64,000 nt of DNA from Bacillus sp. FJAT-50079 (GTDB lineage Bacteria > Bacillota > Bacilli > Bacillales > Bacillaceae_C), in the NCBI RefSeq assembly GCF_018343515.1, contig NZ_JAGYPD010000003.1:264116-328115 (forward strand). The letters are read 5' to 3'. The position numbers were made by a program, and so were the translations under genes. Under the pieces are notes generated by a model, which saw nothing but the letters and a program-made list of their open reading frames with translations, did not search any database and was not told where the DNA came from. Below are positions 52,719 through 61,685 of the stretch, one piece after another. Positions within the stretch are counted from its first letter, which is position 1, and the number at the start of each line of letters is the position of its first letter.

Positions 52719-52789
52719 CAAATATCTAAGGCATAAACAAATGTAACGGTTAATATGATTGTATCAATCTAGGATTTAGAAGATATTTG
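52719..52789. promoter_or_regulatory. lsr divergent control region with inverted repeats
   Basis: CAAATATCT (52719-52727) and AGATATTTG (52781-52789) are exact inverted copies. Between them is the dyad GATTG-TAT-CAATC (52757-52769), and TGTAACGGTTAATA (52742-52755), a poor cre-like match. These are candidates for LsrR binding. No experimental site is known to me for this locus. Confidence 0.45.
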
Positions 52790-52902
52790 CGATTCATCAG
52801 TTGTTACTACCTTATGCTTGATGTAAATAATTAGAAGAAAATTTTCAACATTTGATCGCTAGCTCAAAAAGTGTTTCATTTTATAAAGAGGTGGTGAAAT
52901 CA

Positions 52903-54420
52903 ATGAATACTCCATTACTGGAAATTCAGCAAATGTATAAGCAGTTTTCAGGGAATCCGGTTTTGCGAGGAATCGACATTTCATTGAATGCTGGTGAGGT
53001 GTATGCCGTTGTTGGCGGAAATGGTGCCGGAAAGTCAACATTAATGAAAATTATTACCGGTCTGTATAAGCCGGATCGTGGCGTTATGAAAATAAGGGGA
53101 ATAGAGGTTTCTTTCTCAAATACGAGTGACGCTCACCACCATGGAATTTATCTTGTGCCACAGGAACCGCTTATTTTCCCGAACATGACGGTAGAAGAGA
53201 ATATTACGATTGGCTTATCAGAAAACAATGCAATATTGCGGGGGAAAATTGATACGATTATCAAACGATTAGGCTGGAAGTTAGATTTGCAAAGACACGC
53301 ATACTCTTTAGCAATCGCCGAGCAACAGCTGGTTGAAATTGTTAGAGGGCTCGTTCGGGAAGCAGACATACTTATTCTTGACGAGCCAACGTCGACTTTA
53401 ACGTTTGGAGAAATTGAATCATTGTTCCGAACGATTAAGCAATTAACTGCTGATGGAATCGGAGTCTTCTATATTACCCACCGTTTTTCAGAAATTTTCA
53501 CATTAGCAAATAAAGTAGCTGTTTTACGGGATGGAGTCATCACTGCGCAAGGGCAGATCAGTGAATTTTCATATGAAAGATTAATAGCAGGGTTGGTACC
53601 AGAAAACCTTTCAGCGGAACAATCTGTGCATGAGACGGAGGATGAAGATCAAGCAGATATAATATCGGTTCGTCAAACAGAAGTTTGTCCAGCTTTAAAG
53701 CTAAGAGATGTATGCGGAAACCGTTTTTCTCAAATTTCCTTTGACCTTTATCCTGGAGAAATTGTAGGGATTGCCGGTGTTGTCGGTGCGGGAAGAACGG
53801 AATTAGCTGAGGCAATAATTGGGTTGCAGCCTATGAGAGAAGGGGATATCTTTTTACAAGATCAAAAGATCCATAAGCAATCGCCCCGTGAACGGATTGC
53901 TAGTGGGCTTGTCTATGTTCCTGAAGATCGCCATTCACACGGCATCTTTTCGATTACTTCTATAAAAAAGAATATTACTTCTACGATTCTTCATCAGCTT
54001 CAAGGAATTCTCTTTCCATTTAAACAAGAAAAAGACCTTTCTAGACAATATGTATGTGATTTAAAAATTAAAGCACTAAATATCGACCAAGAATTGAAAG
54101 ATTTATCCGGCGGTAATCAGCAGAAGGTTGTTTTATCAAAATATTTAGCGGCATTGCCGCATGTTATTATTTTGGATGAGCCTACAAGAGGGATCGATGC
54201 GAGCGCACGCAAGGATATTTATAAAATCATCCATAAACTAAAGGCGAAGGGATTAGCTGTTTTGCTTATTTCATCAGATATGGAAGAAATTCAATTGCTT
54301 AGTGATCGCGTCATCGTCATGCATGAAGGGTGGATTGTAAAAACGTTGGAGAAAAGTGAAATTACATTGGATCGGATTACGACGTACGCTTTTGGAGGCG
54401 GGAAAGAGGTGAGTAGATAA
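52903..54420 (+). CDS. lsrA: LsrA, AI-2 ABC transporter ATP-binding protein
   Basis: The protein is 505 aa from ATG 52903 (AGAGGTGG 8 bases upstream); the frame opens at 52852. It has two ABC domains. The first has GGNGAGKST, LAIAEQQLVEIVRGL (an atypical signature) and ILDEPTSTL. The second has VVGAGRTELAEA, LSGGNQQKVVLSKYLA and ILDEPTRGIDASAR. It powers AI-2 import with LsrC and LsrD. Its stop overlaps the lsrC start (TAATG). Confidence 0.94.
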   Translation: MNTPLLEIQQMYKQFSGNPVLRGIDISLNAGEVYAVVGGNGAGKSTLMKIITGLYKPDRGVMKIRGIEVSFSNTSDAHHHGIYLVPQEPLIFPNMTVEENITIGLSENNAILRGKIDTIIKRLGWKLDLQRHAYSLAIAEQQLVEIVRGLVREADILILDEPTSTLTFGEIESLFRTIKQLTADGIGVFYITHRFSEIFTLANKVAVLRDGVITAQGQISEFSYERLIAGLVPENLSAEQSVHETEDEDQADIISVRQTEVCPALKLRDVCGNRFSQISFDLYPGEIVGIAGVVGAGRTELAEAIIGLQPMREGDIFLQDQKIHKQSPRERIASGLVYVPEDRHSHGIFSITSIKKNITSTILHQLQGILFPFKQEKDLSRQYVCDLKIKALNIDQELKDLSGGNQQKVVLSKYLAALPHVIILDEPTRGIDASARKDIYKIIHKLKAKGLAVLLISSDMEEIQLLSDRVIVMHEGWIVKTLEKSEITLDRITTYAFGGGKEVSR

Positions 54421-55457
54421 TGTCGTTCCTCGTTCGCCTAATGAAAATAAGGGAACTTTCGATTCTATTATTTATGATCGTTTTTTTCATCTTTGTTGGC
54501 AGCGTGAATCATGAATTTATTGCTGGAGATACGATCTCGCTATTAGTAAAAGCAAGCGTGATTTTGCTTGTCATGGCGATTGGACAGTCATTTGTATTAT
54601 ATACAGCAAATATCGATGTTTCGGTCGGATCAATTATGGGCTTATCCGCTGCAGTATGCGGCGTTTTGCTTACAAGCAATGTAAATATCGGATTGGTTAT
54701 ACCGATCGTTTTGCTTGTCGGTGCGGCAGTCGGAATTATAAATGGGGTTGGCGTTGCTTATTTTAAAATCCCTTCAATAATTATGACGCTTGGAATGTTA
54801 GGCATCATTCGTGGAGCGATGTTGATTTTTACAGCGGGCATGTGGATTGAGGATATCCCCAATTTTTATAAAAAACTCGCCAATGTAAAATTAATCGGGA
54901 TTTCTTTACCTGTATGGGTAACAGCAGTAATCCTTGTTATTGCTCATCTATTCTTAACGAAAACAAAGTTTGGTCGCTATTTTTACGCGGTTGGTGATAA
55001 TGAGGATGGAGCAAGATTAGTTGGCTTACCAGTTGAAAAAGTAAAAGTGCTTGCCTTTATTTTTTCCGGTATATCTGCTTCGATTGCAGGTCTCGTTTTC
55101 GTAATGAATATCGGATTCGTGCCAAACCAGACTGGAAGTGGGATTGAATTACAAGTGATTGCTGCTGCTGTTTTAGGCGGTGTTAGTTTAACAGGGGGAA
55201 TTGGAACCGTTTACGGCGCGGCATTAGGAGCGATTTTTTTTACGGTTATTAATAATTCATTAGTGTACTTAAAAATCCCTGCTTATTGGAATAATGCCAT
55301 TTCCGGCCTTTTGTTAATCATTATCGTCGTTGGAGATTCAAAATTTCAGCAGTATTTATTACGTCGTTCCGCTCAAAATCATCAAGCAATCAAATTGGAT
55401 ATGCCGATGGTGAAAGGAGAGGTGAGTGATGACAAACAAAATAAAGCAATTACTTAA
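54420..55457 (+). CDS. lsrC: LsrC, AI-2 ABC transporter permease
   Basis: The protein is 345 aa of the ribose-type permease family, with about ten hydrophobic segments. It has FVLYTANIDVSVGSIMGLSA, IPSIIMTLGMLGIIRGAML, FYAVGDNEDGARLVGLPVEK and LGGVSLTGGIGTVYGAALGA. It starts on the lsrA stop codon and its end overlaps lsrD by 29 bases. Confidence 0.93.
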   Translation: MSFLVRLMKIRELSILLFMIVFFIFVGSVNHEFIAGDTISLLVKASVILLVMAIGQSFVLYTANIDVSVGSIMGLSAAVCGVLLTSNVNIGLVIPIVLLVGAAVGIINGVGVAYFKIPSIIMTLGMLGIIRGAMLIFTAGMWIEDIPNFYKKLANVKLIGISLPVWVTAVILVIAHLFLTKTKFGRYFYAVGDNEDGARLVGLPVEKVKVLAFIFSGISASIAGLVFVMNIGFVPNQTGSGIELQVIAAAVLGGVSLTGGIGTVYGAALGAIFFTVINNSLVYLKIPAYWNNAISGLLLIIIVVGDSKFQQYLLRRSAQNHQAIKLDMPMVKGEVSDDKQNKAIT

Positions 55458-56421
55458 GTGGGAATTGGCCCTCTTTTTATTCTTATTCGTTCAGATTTTA
55501 TTGTTTGGTCAACTATCTCCTGGATTCCTTCAAATAGATAATCTTTTATATAGTATGAATGATTTTATTTATATCGCTCTAGCGGCAATTCCAATGACTT
55601 TTGTCATTATTACTGGGGGAATTGATGTTTCAACAGGATCGATAATGGGATTATCCTCGATTACTATTGGGGTGCTTTGGTTGAATGGAATGAATATTTG
55701 GTTGGCCCTCATCGTTACATTGGTTGTTGCAGCTTTAGCCGGATTGATAAATGGAGCACTGATTGCCTTAACAAATGTTCAACCACTCGTCATTACATTA
55801 GGTGGGATGTTCCTTTTTTCAGGAGTTGCATTAGTCATATCGGGCGGGTCAAGTGCGACTGGATATGAAGGGATCAGTGGGTTTCCAGCGCCTTTTGTTG
55901 AATTGGCTAACGGTCAAATATTAGGCATTCCAAATCCGATTTGGATCTTACTAGCATCGATCATTTTGTTTGGAGGGTTACTTCACTTAACCCGTTATGG
56001 ACGTAACGTGTTTTTAGTGGGGATTAATATAAAAGCAGCACGCTACACAGGTGTTCGGACGAAGTGGATTGTCATGAGTACCTATATTTTATCAGGGGTT
56101 GGAGGTGGGTTAAGCGGGATTATTCTTACATCGTATTTTAGTTCCGCGCGTTCGGATTTAGGAGCGGAGGCAGTGTTACCAGTAATTACAGCTGTCGTCC
56201 TAGGAGGAACAAGTATTTTTGGTGGGAAAGGGAGCGTGTTAGGGACAGCAATCGCAAGTGTAGTCATTGGTATGACGCAGTATGGATTACAAATGGTTGG
56301 AATGTCAAGTCAGCAGACGAGTGTTGTTATCGGCTCGCTACTCATTATTGCCGTGCTGTTTCGAAGCGCAAATTGGAATTGGTTCACTCATCACCTAAAA
56401 CTGTCTACATTAAAAAAATAG
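55429..56421 (+). CDS. lsrD: LsrD, AI-2 ABC transporter permease
   Basis: The protein is 330 aa from ATG 55429 (AAAGGAGAGG upstream; an in-frame GTG lies at 55426). It is hydrophobic with FVIITGGIDVSTGSIMGLSS, VQPLVITLGGMFLFSGVAL, FLVGINIKAARYTGVR and VLGGTSIFGGKGSVLGTAIA. It forms the AI-2 channel with LsrC. Confidence 0.93.
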   Translation: MTNKIKQLLKWELALFLFLFVQILLFGQLSPGFLQIDNLLYSMNDFIYIALAAIPMTFVIITGGIDVSTGSIMGLSSITIGVLWLNGMNIWLALIVTLVVAALAGLINGALIALTNVQPLVITLGGMFLFSGVALVISGGSSATGYEGISGFPAPFVELANGQILGIPNPIWILLASIILFGGLLHLTRYGRNVFLVGINIKAARYTGVRTKWIVMSTYILSGVGGGLSGIILTSYFSSARSDLGAEAVLPVITAVVLGGTSIFGGKGSVLGTAIASVVIGMTQYGLQMVGMSSQQTSVVIGSLLIIAVLFRSANWNWFTHHLKLSTLKK

Positions 56422-56433
56422 GGGGAAGGACTC

Positions 56434-57483
56434 ATGAAAAAGATTAAACTTGCATTTCTTTTCATGATTATTACGGTTATGACTGTAGCTTTATTAGGGT
56501 GTGCAGGTGGCGAATCATCTGGTGAGAAAAAGAAAGATGTTAAATTGGCGTTTATTCCAAAACTCGTAGGTGTCGGTTTCTTCACTTCTGGTGGGCAAGG
56601 TGCAAAGGAAATGGCCGATTCTCTTGGTGTGGAGCTAAAATATGATGGACCAACAGAAGCGTCCGTTTCCGGTCAAGTCCAATTTATTAATAACTTTGTG
56701 AACCAGGGCTATGACGCATTAATGGTTTCCTCAGTTTCTGTCGATGGGTTAAGTCAAGCGTTAAAAAGAGCGAAAGACCGTGGTGTGAAAATTTTGACAT
56801 GGGATTCGGATGTAAATCCTGAAGATCGTTCCTTTTATATTAATCAAGGGACGCCAGAACAATTAGCAGAACTTTTAATTCAAATGACAGCCGACCAAAT
56901 TGGCGATAAAGGAAAAGTTGCTTTCTTCTATTCAAGTCCAACTGTTACTGACCAAAACCAATGGGTGACAAAGGCGAAGGAAATGATTGCGGCCGATTAT
57001 CCTGGCTGGGAAATTGTAACGACGCAATATGGTGAAAATGATGCACAAAAATCGTTGTCTGTGGGCGAAAGTATTTTAAAAACATATCCGGATATCGATG
57101 CGATTATTTGTCCAGATGCAACAGCTTTACCTGCAATGGCTCAAGCAACTGAAAACTTGAATAAAGCAGGGGATGTTGTCATTACTGGATTCTCTACTCC
57201 AAATGTAATGCGAGATTACGTCAAACGAGATACAGTGAAGCAATTTGGATTATGGGATGTGAAAAAACAAGGTGCGCTTGCTGCATATGTCGCTTATCTA
57301 ATGACAGTGGAAGGCAAAGAACTAAAAGTTGGTGACGAATTTGACGTTCCAGACATCGGAAAAGTAAAAATTGAACCGAACTCGATTCAAGGGTATGACT
57401 ATGAAGCAGAAGATAGTGGTATCATCCTCTTGCCAGAGCGTGTTGTCTTTACGAAAGATAATATCGATGACTATGATTTCTAA
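56434..57483 (+). CDS. lsrB: LsrB, AI-2-binding lipoprotein
   Basis: The protein is 349 aa. The lipobox is LLGC with lipidated Cys23. The mature part follows Salmonella LsrB nearly throughout: [71 protein letters not shown] and [19 protein letters not shown]. The AI-2 contacts Lys, Asp, Asp-Gln, Pro and Ala of the Salmonella protein are all kept (Lys43; TWDSD; TDQNQ; PDATA). This makes AI-2 binding very likely. Confidence 0.97.
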   Translation: MKKIKLAFLFMIITVMTVALLGCAGGESSGEKKKDVKLAFIPKLVGVGFFTSGGQGAKEMADSLGVELKYDGPTEASVSGQVQFINNFVNQGYDALMVSSVSVDGLSQALKRAKDRGVKILTWDSDVNPEDRSFYINQGTPEQLAELLIQMTADQIGDKGKVAFFYSSPTVTDQNQWVTKAKEMIAADYPGWEIVTTQYGENDAQKSLSVGESILKTYPDIDAIICPDATALPAMAQATENLNKAGDVVITGFSTPNVMRDYVKRDTVKQFGLWDVKKQGALAAYVAYLMTVEGKELKVGDEFDVPDIGKVKIEPNSIQGYDYEAEDSGIILLPERVVFTKDNIDDYDF

Positions 57484-57484
57484 T

Positions 57485-57528
57485 AGATAGATGAAAGCCC
57501 ACCTTAAATGGTGGGCTTTCATCTATCT
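57485..57528. terminator. Terminator after lsrB
   Basis: A perfect 19-bp stem (AGATAGATGAAAGCCCACC and its complement) has a 6-base loop. It lies between convergent genes and may serve both strands. Confidence 0.88.
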
Positions 57529-57637
57529 TAATTCGAATCAACAGAAGTTCTTTCAATAAGTCGTGAAGCTAAATTCTTCGGATGTCATAAATTTTTTTGT
57601 CCAATTACGTCGAGACGTTATTGATACTTGTTCGGGT

Positions 57638-58303
57638 TTAGAAGGATGTGTTACCGAAAGTCTCTCTCCATTGTTTACTAAATTGTTCAACGTCCATACT
57701 CGTTGATGGAAACTTAATTAACGATTCGATGATATCTGGAGATGCGGTTACAGCCTGTGCTCCGGCTAGAATCACTTGGTCTACTTGCAAAGTATTTTTA
57801 AAACTAGCCCCTAAGATTTTGGCATCATATCCATTGGATGTAAGGGAATGAGCGATATCTGCGACGACATTCACCCCACTACCCGTCAAATGATCAATCC
57901 GATTTACATATGGAGCCAAATAGGATGCTCCTGCTTTTGCAGCCATTAAAGCTTGGAGATGAGTATAAATGGTCGTTGCTGTAATATTGATCCCTTCATT
58001 TTTCAACAGTTTCATTGCTTTAATGCCTTCATCTGTAACCGGGATTTTAGTGTAAAAGTTTCCGCCAATTTCATTCGCTAAAAAGAGCGATTGACGAACA
58101 ATTTCCTCTGCCTCTGTGGCGATGACTTGAACATGAAGCATTCGATCCTCACCAATTATCGAGCGGATTTCTTTGATAAGCGGCAAAAAGGGCTTGTTTT
58201 CCTTTGTAATTAATGTCGGATTCGTTGTAACCCCGTCGATTGGAAAGTAGTCAACAATTTTTTTTATATGTTGCAGATTGGCTGAGTCGATTAATAGTTC
58301 CAT
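57638..58303 (-). CDS. Transaldolase-like fructose-6-phosphate aldolase (FSA/TalC type)
   Basis: The protein is 221 aa from the ATG at 58303; AGGGAG abuts the earlier ATG at 58312 and is correctly spaced from this one. It has LLIDSANLQHIKKI, DGVTTNPTLITKE, NFYTKIPVTDEGIKAM with Schiff-base Lys86, ITATTIYTHLQALMAAKAGA and AKILGASFKNTLQV. The length fits the short FSA group, not full transaldolase. These enzymes split fructose 6-phosphate or act on dihydroxyacetone. It is a lone minus-strand gene between two importer operons. Confidence 0.9.
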   Translation of the reverse strand: MELLIDSANLQHIKKIVDYFPIDGVTTNPTLITKENKPFLPLIKEIRSIIGEDRMLHVQVIATEAEEIVRQSLFLANEIGGNFYTKIPVTDEGIKAMKLLKNEGINITATTIYTHLQALMAAKAGASYLAPYVNRIDHLTGSGVNVVADIAHSLTSNGYDAKILGASFKNTLQVDQVILAGAQAVTASPDIIESLIKFPSTSMDVEQFSKQWRETFGNTSF

Positions 58304-59015
58304 ATGATCCATCTCCCTTTTTCATCTTAGGTTATATAAATAATAATTGAAGAATATTATGACAACTTTAGTAATTTCGATTTGCTTCGATCTTTCAAGC
58401 GGAAGCATTAAAAAATTGAATGATAAATCTCTTTATGAAAAGAGAGGCCTTCTGCTTCGATTTCTACGGGGATATATATCTTCTTCCTATCGCTCCAAGG
58501 TGAATTGTTCTCCATGCGCTTTAAGGACTTATTAATAAAGCCCTTTTAGTAAGTCTCACATCGCTCCTCATTTAAAAAGGTGCAAGTAAATTAATTATAT
58601 TCTGACAAATTACGAATCGTCAACCTTTCTTTGGGAAGTAATTGTAGCTTAAATCAACAAAAGTCCTCCATTTCTATAAGTGGCAGGATGAATGTAGTAT
58701 TGTCTTTTAAATAAATCCCTGTACCTGATGCTTCGGTTTGGAATAAAAAGATTTGCTAATTCAAGTGAAGCCCCATGCGATGTTACAGATATTTAGAAAA
58801 GCTTAGGAAAACAACCTAAGTTTGCCGTTCTAGGGCACGAGCTCGAAAAATCTGGACAATAATTAATCGAAGACGCAGTTGATTTAGAAGAAGATGGTGA
58901 ATAGAATTTCTCGAAATAAGTAAAAAAATGTTTTTATAGCTTCTAATCAAGTTCAGCATATTTTTATGGGACAAGCATACGATTAGGTGAGCATATAAAA
59001 GAAAAGGTGATTTGT
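58304..59015. other. 700-base non-coding gap with decayed sequence
   Basis: I see no intact gene. Near 58672-58712 is a second copy of short repeat C. At 58746-58914 one plus-strand frame still reads like protein (KRFANSSEAPCDVTDI, KSLGKQPKFAVLGHELEKSG, LIEDAVDLEEDGE) but carries three stop codons, so it may be a gene remnant. The promoter of the operon starting at 59016 should lie near the end of this gap but has no clear boxes. Confidence 0.5.
58657..58712 (+). repeat. Short dispersed repeat C, copy 2
   Basis: TTTCTATAAGTGGCAGGATG followed by AATGTAGTATTG resembles the stretch at 39523-39580. Confidence 0.45.
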
Positions 59016-60053
59016 ATGAAAGCCGTTATTAATTTTGAGGAGGGGAAAGGCAAGGTTGCCCTTCAAGAGGTACCGATACCGAAGATTGGTCCGAAGGATA
59101 TTTTACTAAAGGTACAAGCTGTCGGAGTTTGCGGGAGTGATTTACATATGTACCACAATATCCAAGGATTTGCAGTAAATCGACCGGTTATTTTAGGACA
59201 TGAGTTTTCTGGGATTATTGCTGAAGTGGGAGAAGATATTACTTTGTTCCGTCAGGGAGATAAAGTTGTTAGTGAAACACCTGCCTATGTGTGTGAAACA
59301 TGTGTGTATTGCCGGACTGGTCAATATCAACTATGTCCAGATCGTAGAGGGTTTGGGGTGTTGGAAAATGGAGCAATGGCACAATATGTAAAAACGAGAG
59401 AGGCGATCGTTCACAAAATACCTGAGGGCGTCTCCTTTGAAAAGGCAGCTTTAACCGAGCCAACCTGTGTCGCCTATAATGCCGTTGCTTATCATTCAAG
59501 AATTAGACCAGGAGACGATGTCGTTGTAATTGGGCCAGGTCCAATCGGTTTAATGTGCGTCCAAATGGCAAAATTATTTTCACCTGGCAGGCTAACGATT
59601 GTCGGATTAAACAAGGATGCGTCTCGGTTAGAAGTTGCAAAACAATTTGGTGTAGATGAAGTCATCATTGCGGATGAACAAGATGTTGTACAAGAAGTAT
59701 TAAAAAATGGCGATGGTTTCGGTCCGGATTTAGTGTTGGATGCCGTCGGAGTTAGTGCAACTTTAAAACAGAGCATCGAAATGATTCGCCCAGCTGGACA
59801 GATTACGAAGGTTGGCTGGGGGCCGAATCCAGTTGGGTTTTCACTAGATCCGCTCATTCAGAAGGCGGTTACTTTTCAAGGCTCGTTTAGTCACAATTAT
59901 CCAATGTGGGAAAAGGTGTTACACATGATGGAAAAGGGAGAAATCGACCCGTTGCCAATGGCGAAAATATTTACTATCGATGATTGGAAAAGAGCGTTTG
60001 ACGAGATGGATTCATTGCTGCACGCGAAATCTATTATTTTACCGAATAAGTGA
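59016..60053 (+). CDS. Zinc-dependent medium-chain alcohol/polyol dehydrogenase
   Basis: The protein is 345 aa from ATG 59016 (AAAGGTG 7 bases upstream). It has VGVCGSDLHMYHN (catalytic zinc Cys), ILGHEFSGIIAEVGE (zinc His-Glu), the structural zinc Cys set CETCVYCRTGQYQLC, and the NAD loop VVIGPGPIGLMCVQMAK. It resembles sorbitol, threonine or sugar-phosphate dehydrogenases. As first gene of a sugar operon it probably oxidises a polyol or sugar to a keto form. Confidence 0.92.
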   Translation: MKAVINFEEGKGKVALQEVPIPKIGPKDILLKVQAVGVCGSDLHMYHNIQGFAVNRPVILGHEFSGIIAEVGEDITLFRQGDKVVSETPAYVCETCVYCRTGQYQLCPDRRGFGVLENGAMAQYVKTREAIVHKIPEGVSFEKAALTEPTCVAYNAVAYHSRIRPGDDVVVIGPGPIGLMCVQMAKLFSPGRLTIVGLNKDASRLEVAKQFGVDEVIIADEQDVVQEVLKNGDGFGPDLVLDAVGVSATLKQSIEMIRPAGQITKVGWGPNPVGFSLDPLIQKAVTFQGSFSHNYPMWEKVLHMMEKGEIDPLPMAKIFTIDDWKRAFDEMDSLLHAKSIILPNK

Positions 60054-60069
60054 AGAAAGGATTTTGATT

Positions 60070-60744
60070 ATGGAGCCTGTTATACAAATATCGCTCGATC
60101 TTACAAACATTCATGAAGCGCTAGAGATGGCTGAAATTGCAGTTGAAGCTGGAGTTGATTGGATTGAAGCCGGCACACCTTTGTTATTAGCGGAAGGATT
60201 GCATGCAGTAACCGCCCTAAGAAGGAAATATCCAAACCATCCAATTATTGCAGATTTGAAAACAATGGATGGCGGTTATTTAGAAACTGAAATGATGGCA
60301 AAAGCAGGTGCGACCCATGTTGTTGTAATGGGGGTAGCTCACCCGGCAACGATTCGAGCAGTAGTGAGAGCTGCGAAAGATTATAACGTAAAAGTGATGG
60401 GTGATATATTAGCTGCTCGAGATAAAGTAGCTTGTGCAAAATTATTAGAGGCGAATGGAGTCGACTATATAATCGTCCATACTGGATTTGATGAAAGGGG
60501 GGAAAAACCTGAACGTACACCTTTTGATCAGCTAGAAGAAATTGCAAAAGCCGTTTCTCTACCGATTCAAGCGGTTGGCGGACTATCGATTGAGCAAGCG
60601 GCACATATGCCTAAATGCGGTGCACCTCTCGTTGTCGTCGGAGCGCCACTAATCATTGACAAACAAGAATTCTCACCTAGCTCAAACAAAGAGGAACTGA
60701 AAGTCATATTTAAAAATTTGGTAGAGCAAGTAAAAAAACAATAG
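60070..60744 (+). CDS. 3-hexulose-6-phosphate synthase-like protein (OMP decarboxylase superfamily)
   Basis: The protein is 224 aa from ATG 60070 (AAAGGA upstream); the longer frame starts inside the dehydrogenase gene. It has ISLDLTNIHEALEMAEIAVE, VDWIEAGTPLL, the key IIADLKTMDGGYLETEMMA motif (Asp-x-Lys-x2-Asp), HVVVMGVAHPATIRAVV, IQAVGGLS and VVVGAPLI. HPS and 3-keto-gulonate-6-phosphate decarboxylase share this fold. ADLKTMDGG looks more like HPS. The setting suggests a one-carbon-removing aldol or decarboxylation step in sugar use. Confidence 0.85.
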   Translation: MEPVIQISLDLTNIHEALEMAEIAVEAGVDWIEAGTPLLLAEGLHAVTALRRKYPNHPIIADLKTMDGGYLETEMMAKAGATHVVVMGVAHPATIRAVVRAAKDYNVKVMGDILAARDKVACAKLLEANGVDYIIVHTGFDERGEKPERTPFDQLEEIAKAVSLPIQAVGGLSIEQAAHMPKCGAPLVVVGAPLIIDKQEFSPSSNKEELKVIFKNLVEQVKKQ

Positions 60745-60759
60745 GGAAGGAATGGATCA

Positions 60760-61659
60760 ATGAGAAATGGGCCACGGATTTCAGTTTTTCCAAAAGGGCT
60801 AATGGAGGAACTATCGGATGGAAGAATGAGTATATTCGAATGGATTGAACAAGCAGGTATGCTTGGTGCTGAAGGGTTAGAGCTATATCCAGCATTTTTA
60901 AAAGAAACAAATCAACATTATTTACAAAAGATCAAAGAGGCGGCAGAACGGGAAGGTTTGCTTATTCCAATGATGTGCTCATCACCCGATTTTACTCATC
61001 GGGATCACGCTTTTAGAGAAAACGAGATTCATAAAATGAAAGAAATGATTGATGTCATGGCTTTTCTAGGGCCTAGCGATTTTCGCAGCTGTCGGGTTTT
61101 GTCTGGGCAAAGGCGACCAGATGTATTATTGGAAGAAGGCATCGAGTGGACGGTGCAGGCGATTCGCCAATTGATTCCATATGCGGAAGAGAAACAAGTA
61201 TATCTTGTGATGGAAAATCATTATAAAGATGGTCCATGGATCTATCCCGAATTTGCGCAAAAATCATCTGTGTACTTAGAAATCATTGATCGAATTTCCT
61301 CACCATGGTTTGGCTGTAATTATGACCCTTCAAATGCGATCTTTGCTGGTGAAGATCCGTTAGATTTATTAGAAAAAGTAAAAGAGCGTATAAAGTCAAT
61401 GCACGCAAGTGATCGCTTTGTAAAGCCAGGATATTCGTTGGATGATATCAATGAATATTCGCAAACTGGCTATGCGGAAGCACTTGCCCACGGGGTGATC
61501 GGTAAGGGATTGAATGATTATGATGCTATTTTTCAAACATTACATTCGGTTCAATTTACAGGGTGGATCTCGATTGAGGATGGGGTAAATGGTCTTCATG
61601 AATTAAAGGAGTCTGTTGACTTTTTAAAAGAGAAGATCAAGCAAGTGTATCCAGCTTGA
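60760..61659 (+). CDS. Sugar phosphate isomerase/epimerase (TIM barrel)
   Basis: The protein is 299 aa. It has EWIEQAGMLGAEGLELYPAF, LLIPMMCSSPDFTH, QVYLVMENHYKD (metal Glu), WFGCNYDPSNAIFAGEDPLD (Asp), RIKSMHASDRFV (His) and GWISIEDGVNG (Glu). This is the AP-endonuclease-2/xylose-isomerase-like fold, with a spread of metal residues matching epimerases. It probably interconverts the sugar handled by its two upstream neighbours. Confidence 0.88.
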   Translation: MRNGPRISVFPKGLMEELSDGRMSIFEWIEQAGMLGAEGLELYPAFLKETNQHYLQKIKEAAEREGLLIPMMCSSPDFTHRDHAFRENEIHKMKEMIDVMAFLGPSDFRSCRVLSGQRRPDVLLEEGIEWTVQAIRQLIPYAEEKQVYLVMENHYKDGPWIYPEFAQKSSVYLEIIDRISSPWFGCNYDPSNAIFAGEDPLDLLEKVKERIKSMHASDRFVKPGYSLDDINEYSQTGYAEALAHGVIGKGLNDYDAIFQTLHSVQFTGWISIEDGVNGLHELKESVDFLKEKIKQVYPA

Positions 61660-61685
61660 TTTTTAATAAGAGAGGGGTATTTATT

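Noticed and set aside
52742-52755. cre site controlling lsr
   Set aside because: TGTAACGGTTAATA lacks the central CG and the final C of the consensus; too weak to call.
58347-58535. Plus-strand open frame of 62 codons
   Set aside because: No ribosome site, composition unlike the neighbours, and it lies in decayed intergenic sequence.
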